Shown here: positions 54,933 to 64,000 of the stretch, piece after piece
How the letters are laid out: each line of letters begins with the position of its first letter
Position numbering within the stretch: the first letter of the stretch is position 1
Assembly (NCBI RefSeq): GCF_000718985.1
Contig: NZ_JODL01000002.1
Coordinates: 124,001 to 188,000, forward strand
Source: Streptomyces megasporus
GTDB lineage: Bacteria > Actinomycetota > Actinomycetes > Streptomycetales > Streptomycetaceae
Direction of reading: 5' to 3'
DNA length: 64,000 nt
Translations under genes and position numbers: made by a program
Notes under the pieces: model-generated
Told to the model about the DNA's origin: nothing
What the model saw: only the letters and a program-made list of their open reading frames with translations
Database searches by the model: none

Positions 54933-56381
54933 GTGCGGGAATCCTGGGCCACTTCGGGCAGCGACCTCCACCTGGACCTGGACGGTCCGGGCGGGGTGCG
55001 GGCGTCGTTGACACGCGCCCTGCGCGAGGCGGTGCGCACCGGACGGCTGGCCCCCGGCGCCCGGCTGCCCTCCTCCCGTTCGCTCGCCGCCGACCTCGGC
55101 GTCGCCCGCAACACCGTGGCCGACGCGTACGCCGAACTCGTCGCCGAGGGGTGGCTCACCGCCCGGCAGGGTTCCGGCACCCGTGTCGCGCGGCGCGCCG
55201 AACCCACCGCGCGCCGGCTCGCGGCCGTGCGGCGCGCACCGTCGGAGACCGCCGCACGGCCCGCCCGCGTGCCGTCGCCTCCCCGTCACGACCTGCGCCC
55301 CGGGCGGCCGGACGTCTCCTCCTTCCCCCGGTCCGCCTGGCTCGCCGCCACCCGCCGGGCCCTGACCGCCGCGCCCCACGCCGCCTTCGGATACGACTAC
55401 GACGACCCGCGCGGACGCCCGGAACTCCGCCGTGTCCTGGCCGACTACCTCGCCCGGGCCAGGGGAGTGCGCGCCGAGGCGGACCGGGTCGTGGTCTGCG
55501 CGGGCTTCGTCCGCGCGCTGTCGCTGCTGGTCGGCCTGCTCGGCCGGACGGTGGCCGTGGAGTCCCACGGCCTGTGGGTCCACCGCGACCTGCTCACCCG
55601 CGCCGGGGCGCGGACGGTCCCGCTGCCGGTGGACGAGAAGGGCGCCGACGTGGCGGCCCTGCCCGGCACCGGGGCGCGGGCCGTCCTCCTCACCCCCGCC
55701 CACCAGTTCCCGACCGGCTTCCCCCTCCACCCCGACCGGCGCGCGGCCGTCGTCGACTGGGCGCGGTCCACCGGGGGGCTGGTGCTGGAGGACGACTACG
55801 ACGGGGAGTTCCGCCACGACCGTCGGGCCGTCGGCGCCCTCCAGGACCTCGATCCGGAGCGGGTGGTCTACCTCGGCACCGCCAGCAAGAGCCTCGCGCC
55901 GGGCCTGCGGCTGGCCTGGATGGTGGTGCCCGAACCGCTGATGGACGCGGTGCTGGCCGCGCGGCGGGAGGCGGCGGAGACCTGCGGCACCCTGGACCAG
56001 CTCGTCCTGGCCGACTTCGTCGAGTCCGGCGCGTACGACCGGCACGTGCGCGCCATGCGGCTGCGCTACCGGAACCGCCGCGACCGGCTCGTGGCCGCCC
56101 TCGCCGACCGCGTCCCCGGCGCACGGGTCACCGGCATCGCGGCCGGGCTGCACGTCGTGGTGGAGCTGCCGCCGGGCACGGAGGAGGCGGCGCTGCGGGC
56201 GGCACGGCGGGAGGGGGTGGCCGTGGAGGGCCTCGCCCGTTTCCGGCACCCGGAGAGCCCCGACACCGGACCCGACGGGCTCGTCGTCGGCTACGGCACC
56301 CCGCCGGAGCACGCCTTCACCGCGGCCGTGGACGCCCTGTGCCGGGCGCTGCGCGGCGCCCTCGGGCGGGCCGCGGCATAG
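54933..56381 (+). CDS. MocR-family (PdxR-like) regulator
   Basis: 482 residues. N-terminal GntR winged helix (LPSSRSLAADLGVARNTV, about 46-63) and a C-terminal class I aminotransferase-like domain with the PLP-binding Lys319 in TASKSLAPGL. MocR proteins use PLP as effector, or regulate amino acid genes. The GTG start has no strong ribosome site, so translation may be leaderless. It lies head-to-head with the AhpD-like gene and converges on rocD. Confidence 0.88.
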   Translation: MRESWATSGSDLHLDLDGPGGVRASLTRALREAVRTGRLAPGARLPSSRSLAADLGVARNTVADAYAELVAEGWLTARQGSGTRVARRAEPTARRLAAVRRAPSETAARPARVPSPPRHDLRPGRPDVSSFPRSAWLAATRRALTAAPHAAFGYDYDDPRGRPELRRVLADYLARARGVRAEADRVVVCAGFVRALSLLVGLLGRTVAVESHGLWVHRDLLTRAGARTVPLPVDEKGADVAALPGTGARAVLLTPAHQFPTGFPLHPDRRAAVVDWARSTGGLVLEDDYDGEFRHDRRAVGALQDLDPERVVYLGTASKSLAPGLRLAWMVVPEPLMDAVLAARREAAETCGTLDQLVLADFVESGAYDRHVRAMRLRYRNRRDRLVAALADRVPGARVTGIAAGLHVVVELPPGTEEAALRAARREGVAVEGLARFRHPESPDTGPDGLVVGYGTPPEHAFTAAVDALCRALRGALGRAAA

Positions 56382-56423
56382 GACACAAAGCGGCACAAGG
56401 CGCGAGAGGGAGCGCGGGAACGG

Positions 56424-56457
56424 CCGAGGGGCGCCCGGCGAGCCGGGCGCCCCTCGG
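56424..56457. terminator. Strong bidirectional terminator before rocD stop
   Basis: A 16-base perfect inverted repeat CCGAGGGGCGCCCGGC / GCCGGGCGCCCCTCGG with loop GA, between convergent stops 56381 and 56463. Confidence 0.85.
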
Positions 56458-56462
56458 TCTCC

Positions 56463-58916
<2,454 letters not shown>

Positions 58917-58972
58917 TCCGGACACCTGCCGACCTGGGGGACAGACAGACGACGGAGAGGAAGGAGACGCAC

Positions 58973-59557
58973 GTGGGGACCGTCACGCTCGGCGTATCGG
59001 TCGCGGTCCCGGAGCCCTACGGCAGCCTGCTCCAGGAGCGGCGTGCGGGCTTCGGAGACCCCGCGGCCCATGGCATCCCCACCCACGTGACCCTTCTGCC
59101 GCCGACCGAGGTGGACGCCGCACGCCGCCCCGAGATCGAGGAGCACCTCGCCGAGGTGGCCGCGGCCGGCCGGCCCTTCCCGATGCGGCTGTCGGGGACG
59201 GGCACCTTCCGTCCGCTGTCGCCGGTCGTCTTCGTGCAGGTCGTCGAGGGGTCGGCGGCCTGCGGCCGGCTCCAGGAGCGCGTCCGCGCGGCGGACGGGC
59301 CGCTGGCGCGCGACCTGCAGTTCCCGTACCACCCGCACGTCACGATCGCCCACGGCATCGCCGAGGAGGCGATGGACCGGGCGTACGCCGAACTGGCCGA
59401 CTTCGAGGCGTCCTGGACGGCGACGGGGTTCGCGCTCTACGAGCAGGGCGCGGACTGCGTGTGGCGCCTCCAGCGCGAGTTCGCCTTCGGCTCCTCACCG
59501 TCCCTGGAACTGCCGCAGCAGCCCACCTTCTCCCGTCCTCCGGCCCCCTCGCTCTGA
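58973..59557 (+). CDS. 2'-5' RNA ligase family (2H phosphoesterase)
   Basis: 194 residues. Two HxT motifs, His38-x-Thr40 (HVTLLPP) and His122-x-Thr124 (HPHVTIAHG), form the catalytic pair of the 2H superfamily (RNA ligase ThpR or cyclic phosphodiesterase). It starts GTG after AAGGAG. It is 56 bases behind trpS in the same direction, so they may be co-transcribed. Confidence 0.88.
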   Translation: MGTVTLGVSVAVPEPYGSLLQERRAGFGDPAAHGIPTHVTLLPPTEVDAARRPEIEEHLAEVAAAGRPFPMRLSGTGTFRPLSPVVFVQVVEGSAACGRLQERVRAADGPLARDLQFPYHPHVTIAHGIAEEAMDRAYAELADFEASWTATGFALYEQGADCVWRLQREFAFGSSPSLELPQQPTFSRPPAPSL

Positions 59558-59609
59558 CGCGCGACCGGCGCGTCGGTCCGGGGGCCGGTCCGGGAGGGCG
59601 GAGGGCCGC

Positions 59610-61046
59610 TCAGACCTTCTTGTCCGGCTCGCCCGGCTCGCTCGCGTCGCCGGTCCCCGCGCCGCCTTGCCGGCCGGGGGGTCCGGAACGCTCCGGCGGG
59701 CCCGGGTTCTCCGGGCTGCCGAGAACGGCCGCCTCCCGCCGCCCGCGACCCGGTCCGGCCGGCAGCGGCAGTGGCCTGCGGCGGTGGACGAACCAGGCGC
59801 CCGCGCCGATCACGGCCAGGGCCGAGGCCGCGACCATCAGGGCCGTACCGGCGCCGTCCGACGACCGCTGCGCGCCGGCGGCGGTGTGGCCGGAGGGCCG
59901 GGCGCCCGCGTCCGCCGGGTCAGCGGGCTTGTCGTCGCTGTTCTTGCCCTCGCCGGCCCGCGCCCCGCGCGGGGGGACCAGTTCGCCGACGGGCTCGACC
60001 TTGCCGGCGGCCTCGAAACCCCAGTCGAGGAGCTCGGCGGTCTCCTTGTAGACCCGCACGCCCCCCTCCTCGGGGTGCATGACGGTCACCAGCAGCACCC
60101 GGTCGCCGCGCTGGGCGACGCCGGTGAAGGTGAAGCCGGCCTCCGAGGTGTAGCCGTTCTTGATGCCGGCGATGCCGTCGTAGGGCTCCAGCCCCACGTC
60201 ACCGGTGAGCAGCCGGTTGGTGTTCTGGATCTCGAAGGTCTCCCGCTTCTCCTTGCCGTCCTTGCCCTTCTTCACCTCGCCGGGGAACTCGGCCCGGACG
60301 GTCGCCGCGTACTCGCGGAACTTCGGCTTCTGCATCCCGGAGCGGGCGATCAGGGTCAGGTCGTAGGCGGAGGAGACCTGCCCCTCGGCGTCGTAGCCGT
60401 CGGGGCTGACCACGTGCGTGTCGGTTGCGCCCAGCTCGCGGGCGTGCTCGTTCATCTCCCGCACGGTCTTGTCGACGCCGCCGTTCATGGCGGACAGCAC
60501 GTGCACCGCGTCGTTGCCGGAGCGGAGGAAGACGCCCAGCCACAGGTCGCGGACGGTGTAGGTGAGGCCCTCCTTGATGCCGACCATGCTGCTGCCGGGG
60601 CCGATGCCCTCCAGCTCCGCACGGTCGACCCGGTGGGTCTCGTCCTCGTCGAACCTCTCGATCAGCGTGTCGGCGAACAGCATCTTGAGGGTGCTGGCCG
60701 GGGCGAGGGGCCAGTGCGCGTTCTTCGCCCCCAGCACCTCGCCGGTCTCGGCGTCCGCGACGATCCACGAACGCGAGGTGATCGAATCCGGCGGCTCGGG
60801 GGCGTCCGCACCGGGCCTGGGGCGTATCCGGACACCGGGGAGACCGAGGAGTTCGCCGCCCACGGTGGACATGGTCGTCGGGGGTCTCGGCTCGACGGGG
60901 TCCTCGAGCACGGCACGGGCCGAGGCCGTGGCCGGGGCGGCGAGGAACAGGCACGGGCCGAGCAGGACGGTGGTGGTGGCGGCCACGAGGCCGCGGGCAC
61001 CGCGCACGCGGAGCGCGCGGGCGATTACGGAGTGGGTCTTCGACAC
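59610..61046 (-). CDS. D-alanyl-D-alanine carboxypeptidase
   Basis: 478 residues. Low-molecular-weight PBP. A signal peptide ends near SARA (about residue 45). The catalytic motifs are S118TLK121, S176GN and K296NG. A Ser/Ala/Gly linker and one transmembrane helix (LMVAASALAVIGAGAWFV) come near the C-terminus, then a basic and Pro/Gly-rich tail inside. It trims the fifth residue of the stem peptide. The GTG start at 61046 has no ribosome site but a TACGTT -10-like hexamer just upstream, so it may be leaderless. Confidence 0.9.
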   Translation of the reverse strand: MSKTHSVIARALRVRGARGLVAATTTVLLGPCLFLAAPATASARAVLEDPVEPRPPTTMSTVGGELLGLPGVRIRPRPGADAPEPPDSITSRSWIVADAETGEVLGAKNAHWPLAPASTLKMLFADTLIERFDEDETHRVDRAELEGIGPGSSMVGIKEGLTYTVRDLWLGVFLRSGNDAVHVLSAMNGGVDKTVREMNEHARELGATDTHVVSPDGYDAEGQVSSAYDLTLIARSGMQKPKFREYAATVRAEFPGEVKKGKDGKEKRETFEIQNTNRLLTGDVGLEPYDGIAGIKNGYTSEAGFTFTGVAQRGDRVLLVTVMHPEEGGVRVYKETAELLDWGFEAAGKVEPVGELVPPRGARAGEGKNSDDKPADPADAGARPSGHTAAGAQRSSDGAGTALMVAASALAVIGAGAWFVHRRRPLPLPAGPGRGRREAAVLGSPENPGPPERSGPPGRQGGAGTGDASEPGEPDKKV

Positions 61047-61157
61047 GCAGCGAACGTACCGGCCGGAGGAGCCGAACGAGGCACCGAGGGGACCATCGCG
61101 GTGCCTGCCACCGCCCCTGCCGGTGATTCCATTGGGCCGATGGACATACTGGGGGGT

Positions 61158-61409
61158 GTGAAACTCTCTCGTCCCGTTTCGTGGTTCCTGCTCGCCTTCG
61201 GGGTGTGGAGCTGGTTCGTCTGGACCACCTTCGTCAGAAACCTGTGGAAGGACAGCAGCGGCCTGGCGTTCGACGACGCGGGCGATCCCACCACGTACTT
61301 CTGGATCCACCTGCTGCTGGCCGGCACGTCGATCGTGCTGGGCACGGCGATCGGCGTCATCGGACTGCGCGGCCTGCGGGCCTTGCGCGGGAGCCGGGCC
61401 GAGGGCTGA
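61158..61409 (+). CDS. SCO4848-type small membrane protein
   Basis: 83 residues with two transmembrane helices: VSWFLLAFGVWSWFVWTTFV and FWIHLLLAGTSIVLGTAIGV. I recognise the family as SCO4848-type. It lies divergent from the D-Ala-D-Ala carboxypeptidase, as I recall from S. coelicolor. Start GTG 61158 or ATG 61140 in the same frame. Function unknown. Confidence 0.82.
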   Translation: MKLSRPVSWFLLAFGVWSWFVWTTFVRNLWKDSSGLAFDDAGDPTTYFWIHLLLAGTSIVLGTAIGVIGLRGLRALRGSRAEG

Positions 61410-61618
61410 CGCCCGCGGTCGGCCCCTCGGGGGCCGTGTGACCGCCGCCCCTGCCGCCGCTTTCGGCCCCGACCGACTCGCCCCCACCCGGGGCCCGCGC
61501 CTTCGCGGGCACGCCCGAGCGGCGAAAACCGTTGTCCCGAACACGGACCCGGGGTCCGCGGCGCTCCGCGGACAGGGAAGAATCGGGCCGAGGATCGGGT
61601 GGGAGAGTGGAACCGGGG

Positions 61619-63019
61619 ATGATCGTGCTCTACGCGGCCGTCGCGCTGCTGATGGTCTGCCTGCTGGTGGGTGCGCACTGGTACGTGTGGCGGCGTCTGG
61701 TACGCGACGTGTCGGCACCGGGCGGCTGGTACAGACGCCTGGGCACGGCACTGATCGTCCTCCTGCCGCTCACCACCGTCGCCGCGCAGGTCGTCCGGCG
61801 CACCGGGCTGCCCTTCGTCGCCGAACGGATCCTCGCCTGGCCGGGCTACCTCTGGCTCGCCCTGCTGCTCTACCTGTTCCTGGCCCTGTTGGTGGGCGAG
61901 GCCGTCCGGCCGCTGCTGCGCCGCTTCCTGGAGCGGCGGGACGCCGCCGGGGCGGCCTCCGCGGCCTCCGCGGCCTCCGCGACCTCCGGGGAGGGCGCAG
62001 CCAGCGCCGCCGAGGACGTGCCCGGCACCGCCCCGTCCGAGCCCGCGGGAACCCGTGTCGGGACGGACGGCGCCGGTGGGGCGACCGCCGCGCGGCCCGC
62101 GGCCACCGCGGTCGCGATACGCGACGACGGCGCGGGGGAAGGCACCGGGAGCGCGGGGAACGACGCCGGCGCCGGGACCGGCCCGACGACCGGCCCGTCC
62201 CGGCGACTGTTCGTGGCGCGCACCGTGGCCGTCGCCGCCGGTGTGGCCGGGGTGGGCACCGTCGGCCACGGCACGTACGGCGTGCTGAGGGGCCCGAAGC
62301 TCAAGCGCGTCACCGTGCCGCTCGCCAAGCTGCCCCGAGCCGCCCACGGCTACCGCATCGCCGTGGTCAGCGACGTCCACCTCGGCCCCATCCTGGGCCG
62401 CTCCCACACCCAGCGGATCGTGGACACCATCAACCGGGCGAACGCCGACATGGTCGCCATCGTCGGCGACCTGGTGGACGGCAGCGTCGCCGACCTCGGC
62501 CCGGCCGCCGAACCGCTGGCACAGCTTCGCTCGCGCGACGGCTCGTACTTCGTCACCGGCAACCACGAGTACTTCGGCGACGCCGGCGAGTGGGTCGACC
62601 ACGTCCGCGAACTGGGCGTGGAGCCCCTGGAGAACGCCCGCCGCGAACTGCGCCACTTCGACCTGGCCGGGGTCAACGACCCGGCGGGCGAGCAGGAGGG
62701 CGAGGGCCCGGACTTCGAGCGGGCGCTCGGCGACCGCGACCCCTCCCGGGCGGTGGTGCTCCTGGCCCACCAGCCGGTCCAGATCCACGAGGCCGCCGAC
62801 CGCGGCGTCGACCTCCAGCTCTCCGGGCACACCCACGGCGGCCAGATGTGGCCCGCCAACTACCTCGCCCAGGCCGCCAACCCCACCCTCGCGGGCCTGG
62901 AGCGCTACGGCGACACCCAGTTGTACGTCAGCCGGGGCGCGGGAGCCTGGGGCCCGCCCGTGCGGGTGGGCGCGGAGTCCGACATCACCGTGGTGGAGCT
63001 GGCGTCCCGGCAGGCCTGA
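61619..63019 (+). CDS. Membrane-bound metallophosphoesterase
   Basis: 466 residues. Two or three N-terminal helices (1-25, 45-66, 80-105), an Ala/Gly/Thr linker, a fourth helix before the enzyme, then the calcineurin-like domain: SDVHLG (about 250), GDLVDG, GNHEYF (about 315), LAHQPV and GHTHGGQ (about 403). All metal ligands are present. The active site likely faces outside or the cytoplasm depending on topology; substrate unknown. GTG at 61607 is an alternative start. Confidence 0.88.
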   Translation: MIVLYAAVALLMVCLLVGAHWYVWRRLVRDVSAPGGWYRRLGTALIVLLPLTTVAAQVVRRTGLPFVAERILAWPGYLWLALLLYLFLALLVGEAVRPLLRRFLERRDAAGAASAASAASATSGEGAASAAEDVPGTAPSEPAGTRVGTDGAGGATAARPAATAVAIRDDGAGEGTGSAGNDAGAGTGPTTGPSRRLFVARTVAVAAGVAGVGTVGHGTYGVLRGPKLKRVTVPLAKLPRAAHGYRIAVVSDVHLGPILGRSHTQRIVDTINRANADMVAIVGDLVDGSVADLGPAAEPLAQLRSRDGSYFVTGNHEYFGDAGEWVDHVRELGVEPLENARRELRHFDLAGVNDPAGEQEGEGPDFERALGDRDPSRAVVLLAHQPVQIHEAADRGVDLQLSGHTHGGQMWPANYLAQAANPTLAGLERYGDTQLYVSRGAGAWGPPVRVGAESDITVVELASRQA

Positions 63020-63081
63020 GCGCTGCGGACCCGAGCGGCGCGGAGACAAGGCCGAAACACGCCGTCCAAACCCCTTGACTG

Positions 63082-63105
63082 CCTGGTTATGCGACTGTTA
63101 CCAGG
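63082..63105 (+). promoter_or_regulatory. Inverted repeat overlapping a candidate promoter
   Basis: CCTGGT, 12 bases, ACCAGG, placed just after a TTGACT -35-like hexamer (63075-63080). It could be an operator for the substrate-binding protein gene. Confidence 0.35.
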
Positions 63106-63202
63106 AAACTTCTTCTATTCGGGTGCTTCCTCCTGATCTTCTATGGTCCGGGCGCGATCGATGATCGAGCCATTGGCCCGGCACGAAAGGGGGCGACCGC
63201 AC

Positions 63203-64000
63203 GTGAGCAGGTTCGGAGGCAGGAGAGCCATCTGGCTCGGGGTGGCGATGGGGGTGGTCGTCACAGCCGGAATCGGCGGGTGGAGCCTGGTGCGGCCGGA
63301 CCCCGAGGAGCGGACCATCACCCTGGGCACCACCGAAGGAGTCACCTCGCTCGACCCGGCCGGGGCGTACGACACGGGCTCCTGGCGTCTGTTCGGCAAC
63401 CTCTACCAGTCGCTGATGACCTTCACCCCCGGCAACGCCGAGCCGGTGCCCGACGCGGCGGACCAGTGCCGCTTCACGGACAGCGAGCTGACGGTGTACC
63501 GCTGCACCCTGCGCCCGGGCCTGAGATTCAGCGACGGCAGCGCGCTGACCGTGGAGGACGTCAAGCACTCCTTCGACCGCGTTCTGAAGATCGCCCATCC
63601 CCAGGGGCCGGTGGAGCTGTTCGACACCCTGAAGGAGGTGCGGGCCGACGGCAACGCGGTGGAGTTCCGGCTGAAGACCTCCGACGCCGCCTTCCCCTTC
63701 AAGATCGCCGGCGGCGCGGGGTCGATCGTGGACAGCGAGAAGTACCCGGCCGACCGGCTGCTCCAGGGCGGCGAGACGCTCGGCTCGGGCCCGTACGCGC
63801 TCGACGAGTACGAGCCCGGACGCAGGATGGCGCTGGTGCCCAACGAGGAGTACGTCGGCGTCCTGGAGGAGCGTCCCACCCACCACGTGGAGATCCGGTA
63901 CTACGAGGAGCCGGAGGACCTGTCCACGGCGTGGCGGGACCGGGAGATCGAGGTCAACGTCGGACACATGCCGGCCGCCGAGATGGCCGGGATCAGCCCG
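63203..64000 (+). CDS. Family 5 ABC substrate-binding protein (partial)
   Basis: 266 residues visible; the gene runs off the window end. Signal anchor MSRFGGRRAIWLGVAMGVVV without a lipobox Cys, then ITLGTTEGVTSLDPAGAYDT, RPGLRFSDGSALTVEDVKHS and LGSGPYALDEYEPGRRM, the usual oligopeptide/nickel-binding SBP_bac_5 pattern. Ligand unknown. The lack of a lipobox suggests N-terminal membrane anchoring. GTG after GAAAGGGGG. Confidence 0.88.
   Translation, partial: MSRFGGRRAIWLGVAMGVVVTAGIGGWSLVRPDPEERTITLGTTEGVTSLDPAGAYDTGSWRLFGNLYQSLMTFTPGNAEPVPDAADQCRFTDSELTVYRCTLRPGLRFSDGSALTVEDVKHSFDRVLKIAHPQGPVELFDTLKEVRADGNAVEFRLKTSDAAFPFKIAGGAGSIVDSEKYPADRLLQGGETLGSGPYALDEYEPGRRMALVPNEEYVGVLEERPTHHVEIRYYEEPEDLSTAWRDREIEVNVGHMPAAEMAGISP

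Overview
The window is a high-GC (about 72-74 percent by eye) actinobacterial chromosome segment, almost certainly Streptomyces or a close relative. The reasons are the GC-rich third codon positions, frequent GTG and TTG starts, families largely confined to this group (DUF1707, DUF2690, DUF3017, DUF6350, the SCO4848-type membrane protein), and a core gene order pcrA, icmB, sucCD, purNH, folD, mdh, trpS and a D-Ala-D-Ala carboxypeptidase that I recall from the S. coelicolor SCO48xx region. No rRNA, tRNA or CRISPR array was recognised.

Layout. 0.4-9.4 kb: an XRE regulator with its membrane partner, a small membrane protein, a secreted NlpC/P60 hydrolase behind a probable c-di-AMP riboswitch, a DUF1707 protein divergent from pcrA with facing leaderless-type promoters, an M23 peptidase and an alpha/beta hydrolase. 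9.8-18.1 kb: icmB, then two divergent operons, SWIM zinc finger-DUF5691 on the minus strand and MoxR AAA ATPase-DUF5682-VWA on the plus strand. These match the gene content of the uncharacterised E. coli yehLMPQ cluster. The gap between them carries an exact PafBC (RecA-NDp type) DNA-damage promoter for the SWIM side and a degenerate inverted copy facing the MoxR side. 18.1-32.5 kb: housekeeping metabolism (sucCD with two Crp-type sites upstream, purN-purH, folD, mdh) mixed with membrane proteins. 32.7-40.2 kb: a choline/glycine betaine operon with betaine aldehyde dehydrogenase, a choline-oxidase-like GMC flavoprotein with all key residues, and an ABC importer whose permease is a tandem fusion. 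40.2-43.4 kb: a mini GntR regulator facing three very small ORFs, then an MFS exporter and TetR regulator.

43.5-53.2 kb is the main accessory island: a polymorphic toxin/immunity locus. It has a WXG100-like protein with a C-terminal nucleic-acid deaminase toxin, a second orphan deaminase tip cut by an ISAs1 remnant, at least six SUKH-type immunity genes or remnants (three or more decayed), and an AAA/WD40-like protein beside a SUKH-deaminase fusion. The first immunity gene (two SUKH copies in one protein) is preceded by a second exact PafBC-type promoter, so immunity may be induced by DNA damage, the kind of lesion a DNA deaminase would cause.

53.2-64 kb returns to ordinary content: an HxlR remnant, a PEP-mutase-like protein, an AhpD-like protein, a MocR regulator, rocD, trpS, a 2'-5' RNA ligase-like protein, a D-Ala-D-Ala carboxypeptidase, the SCO4848-type protein, a metallophosphoesterase and the start of a family 5 substrate-binding protein cut by the window end.

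All family assignments come from reading the sequence and from memory of protein families. No database search was run.
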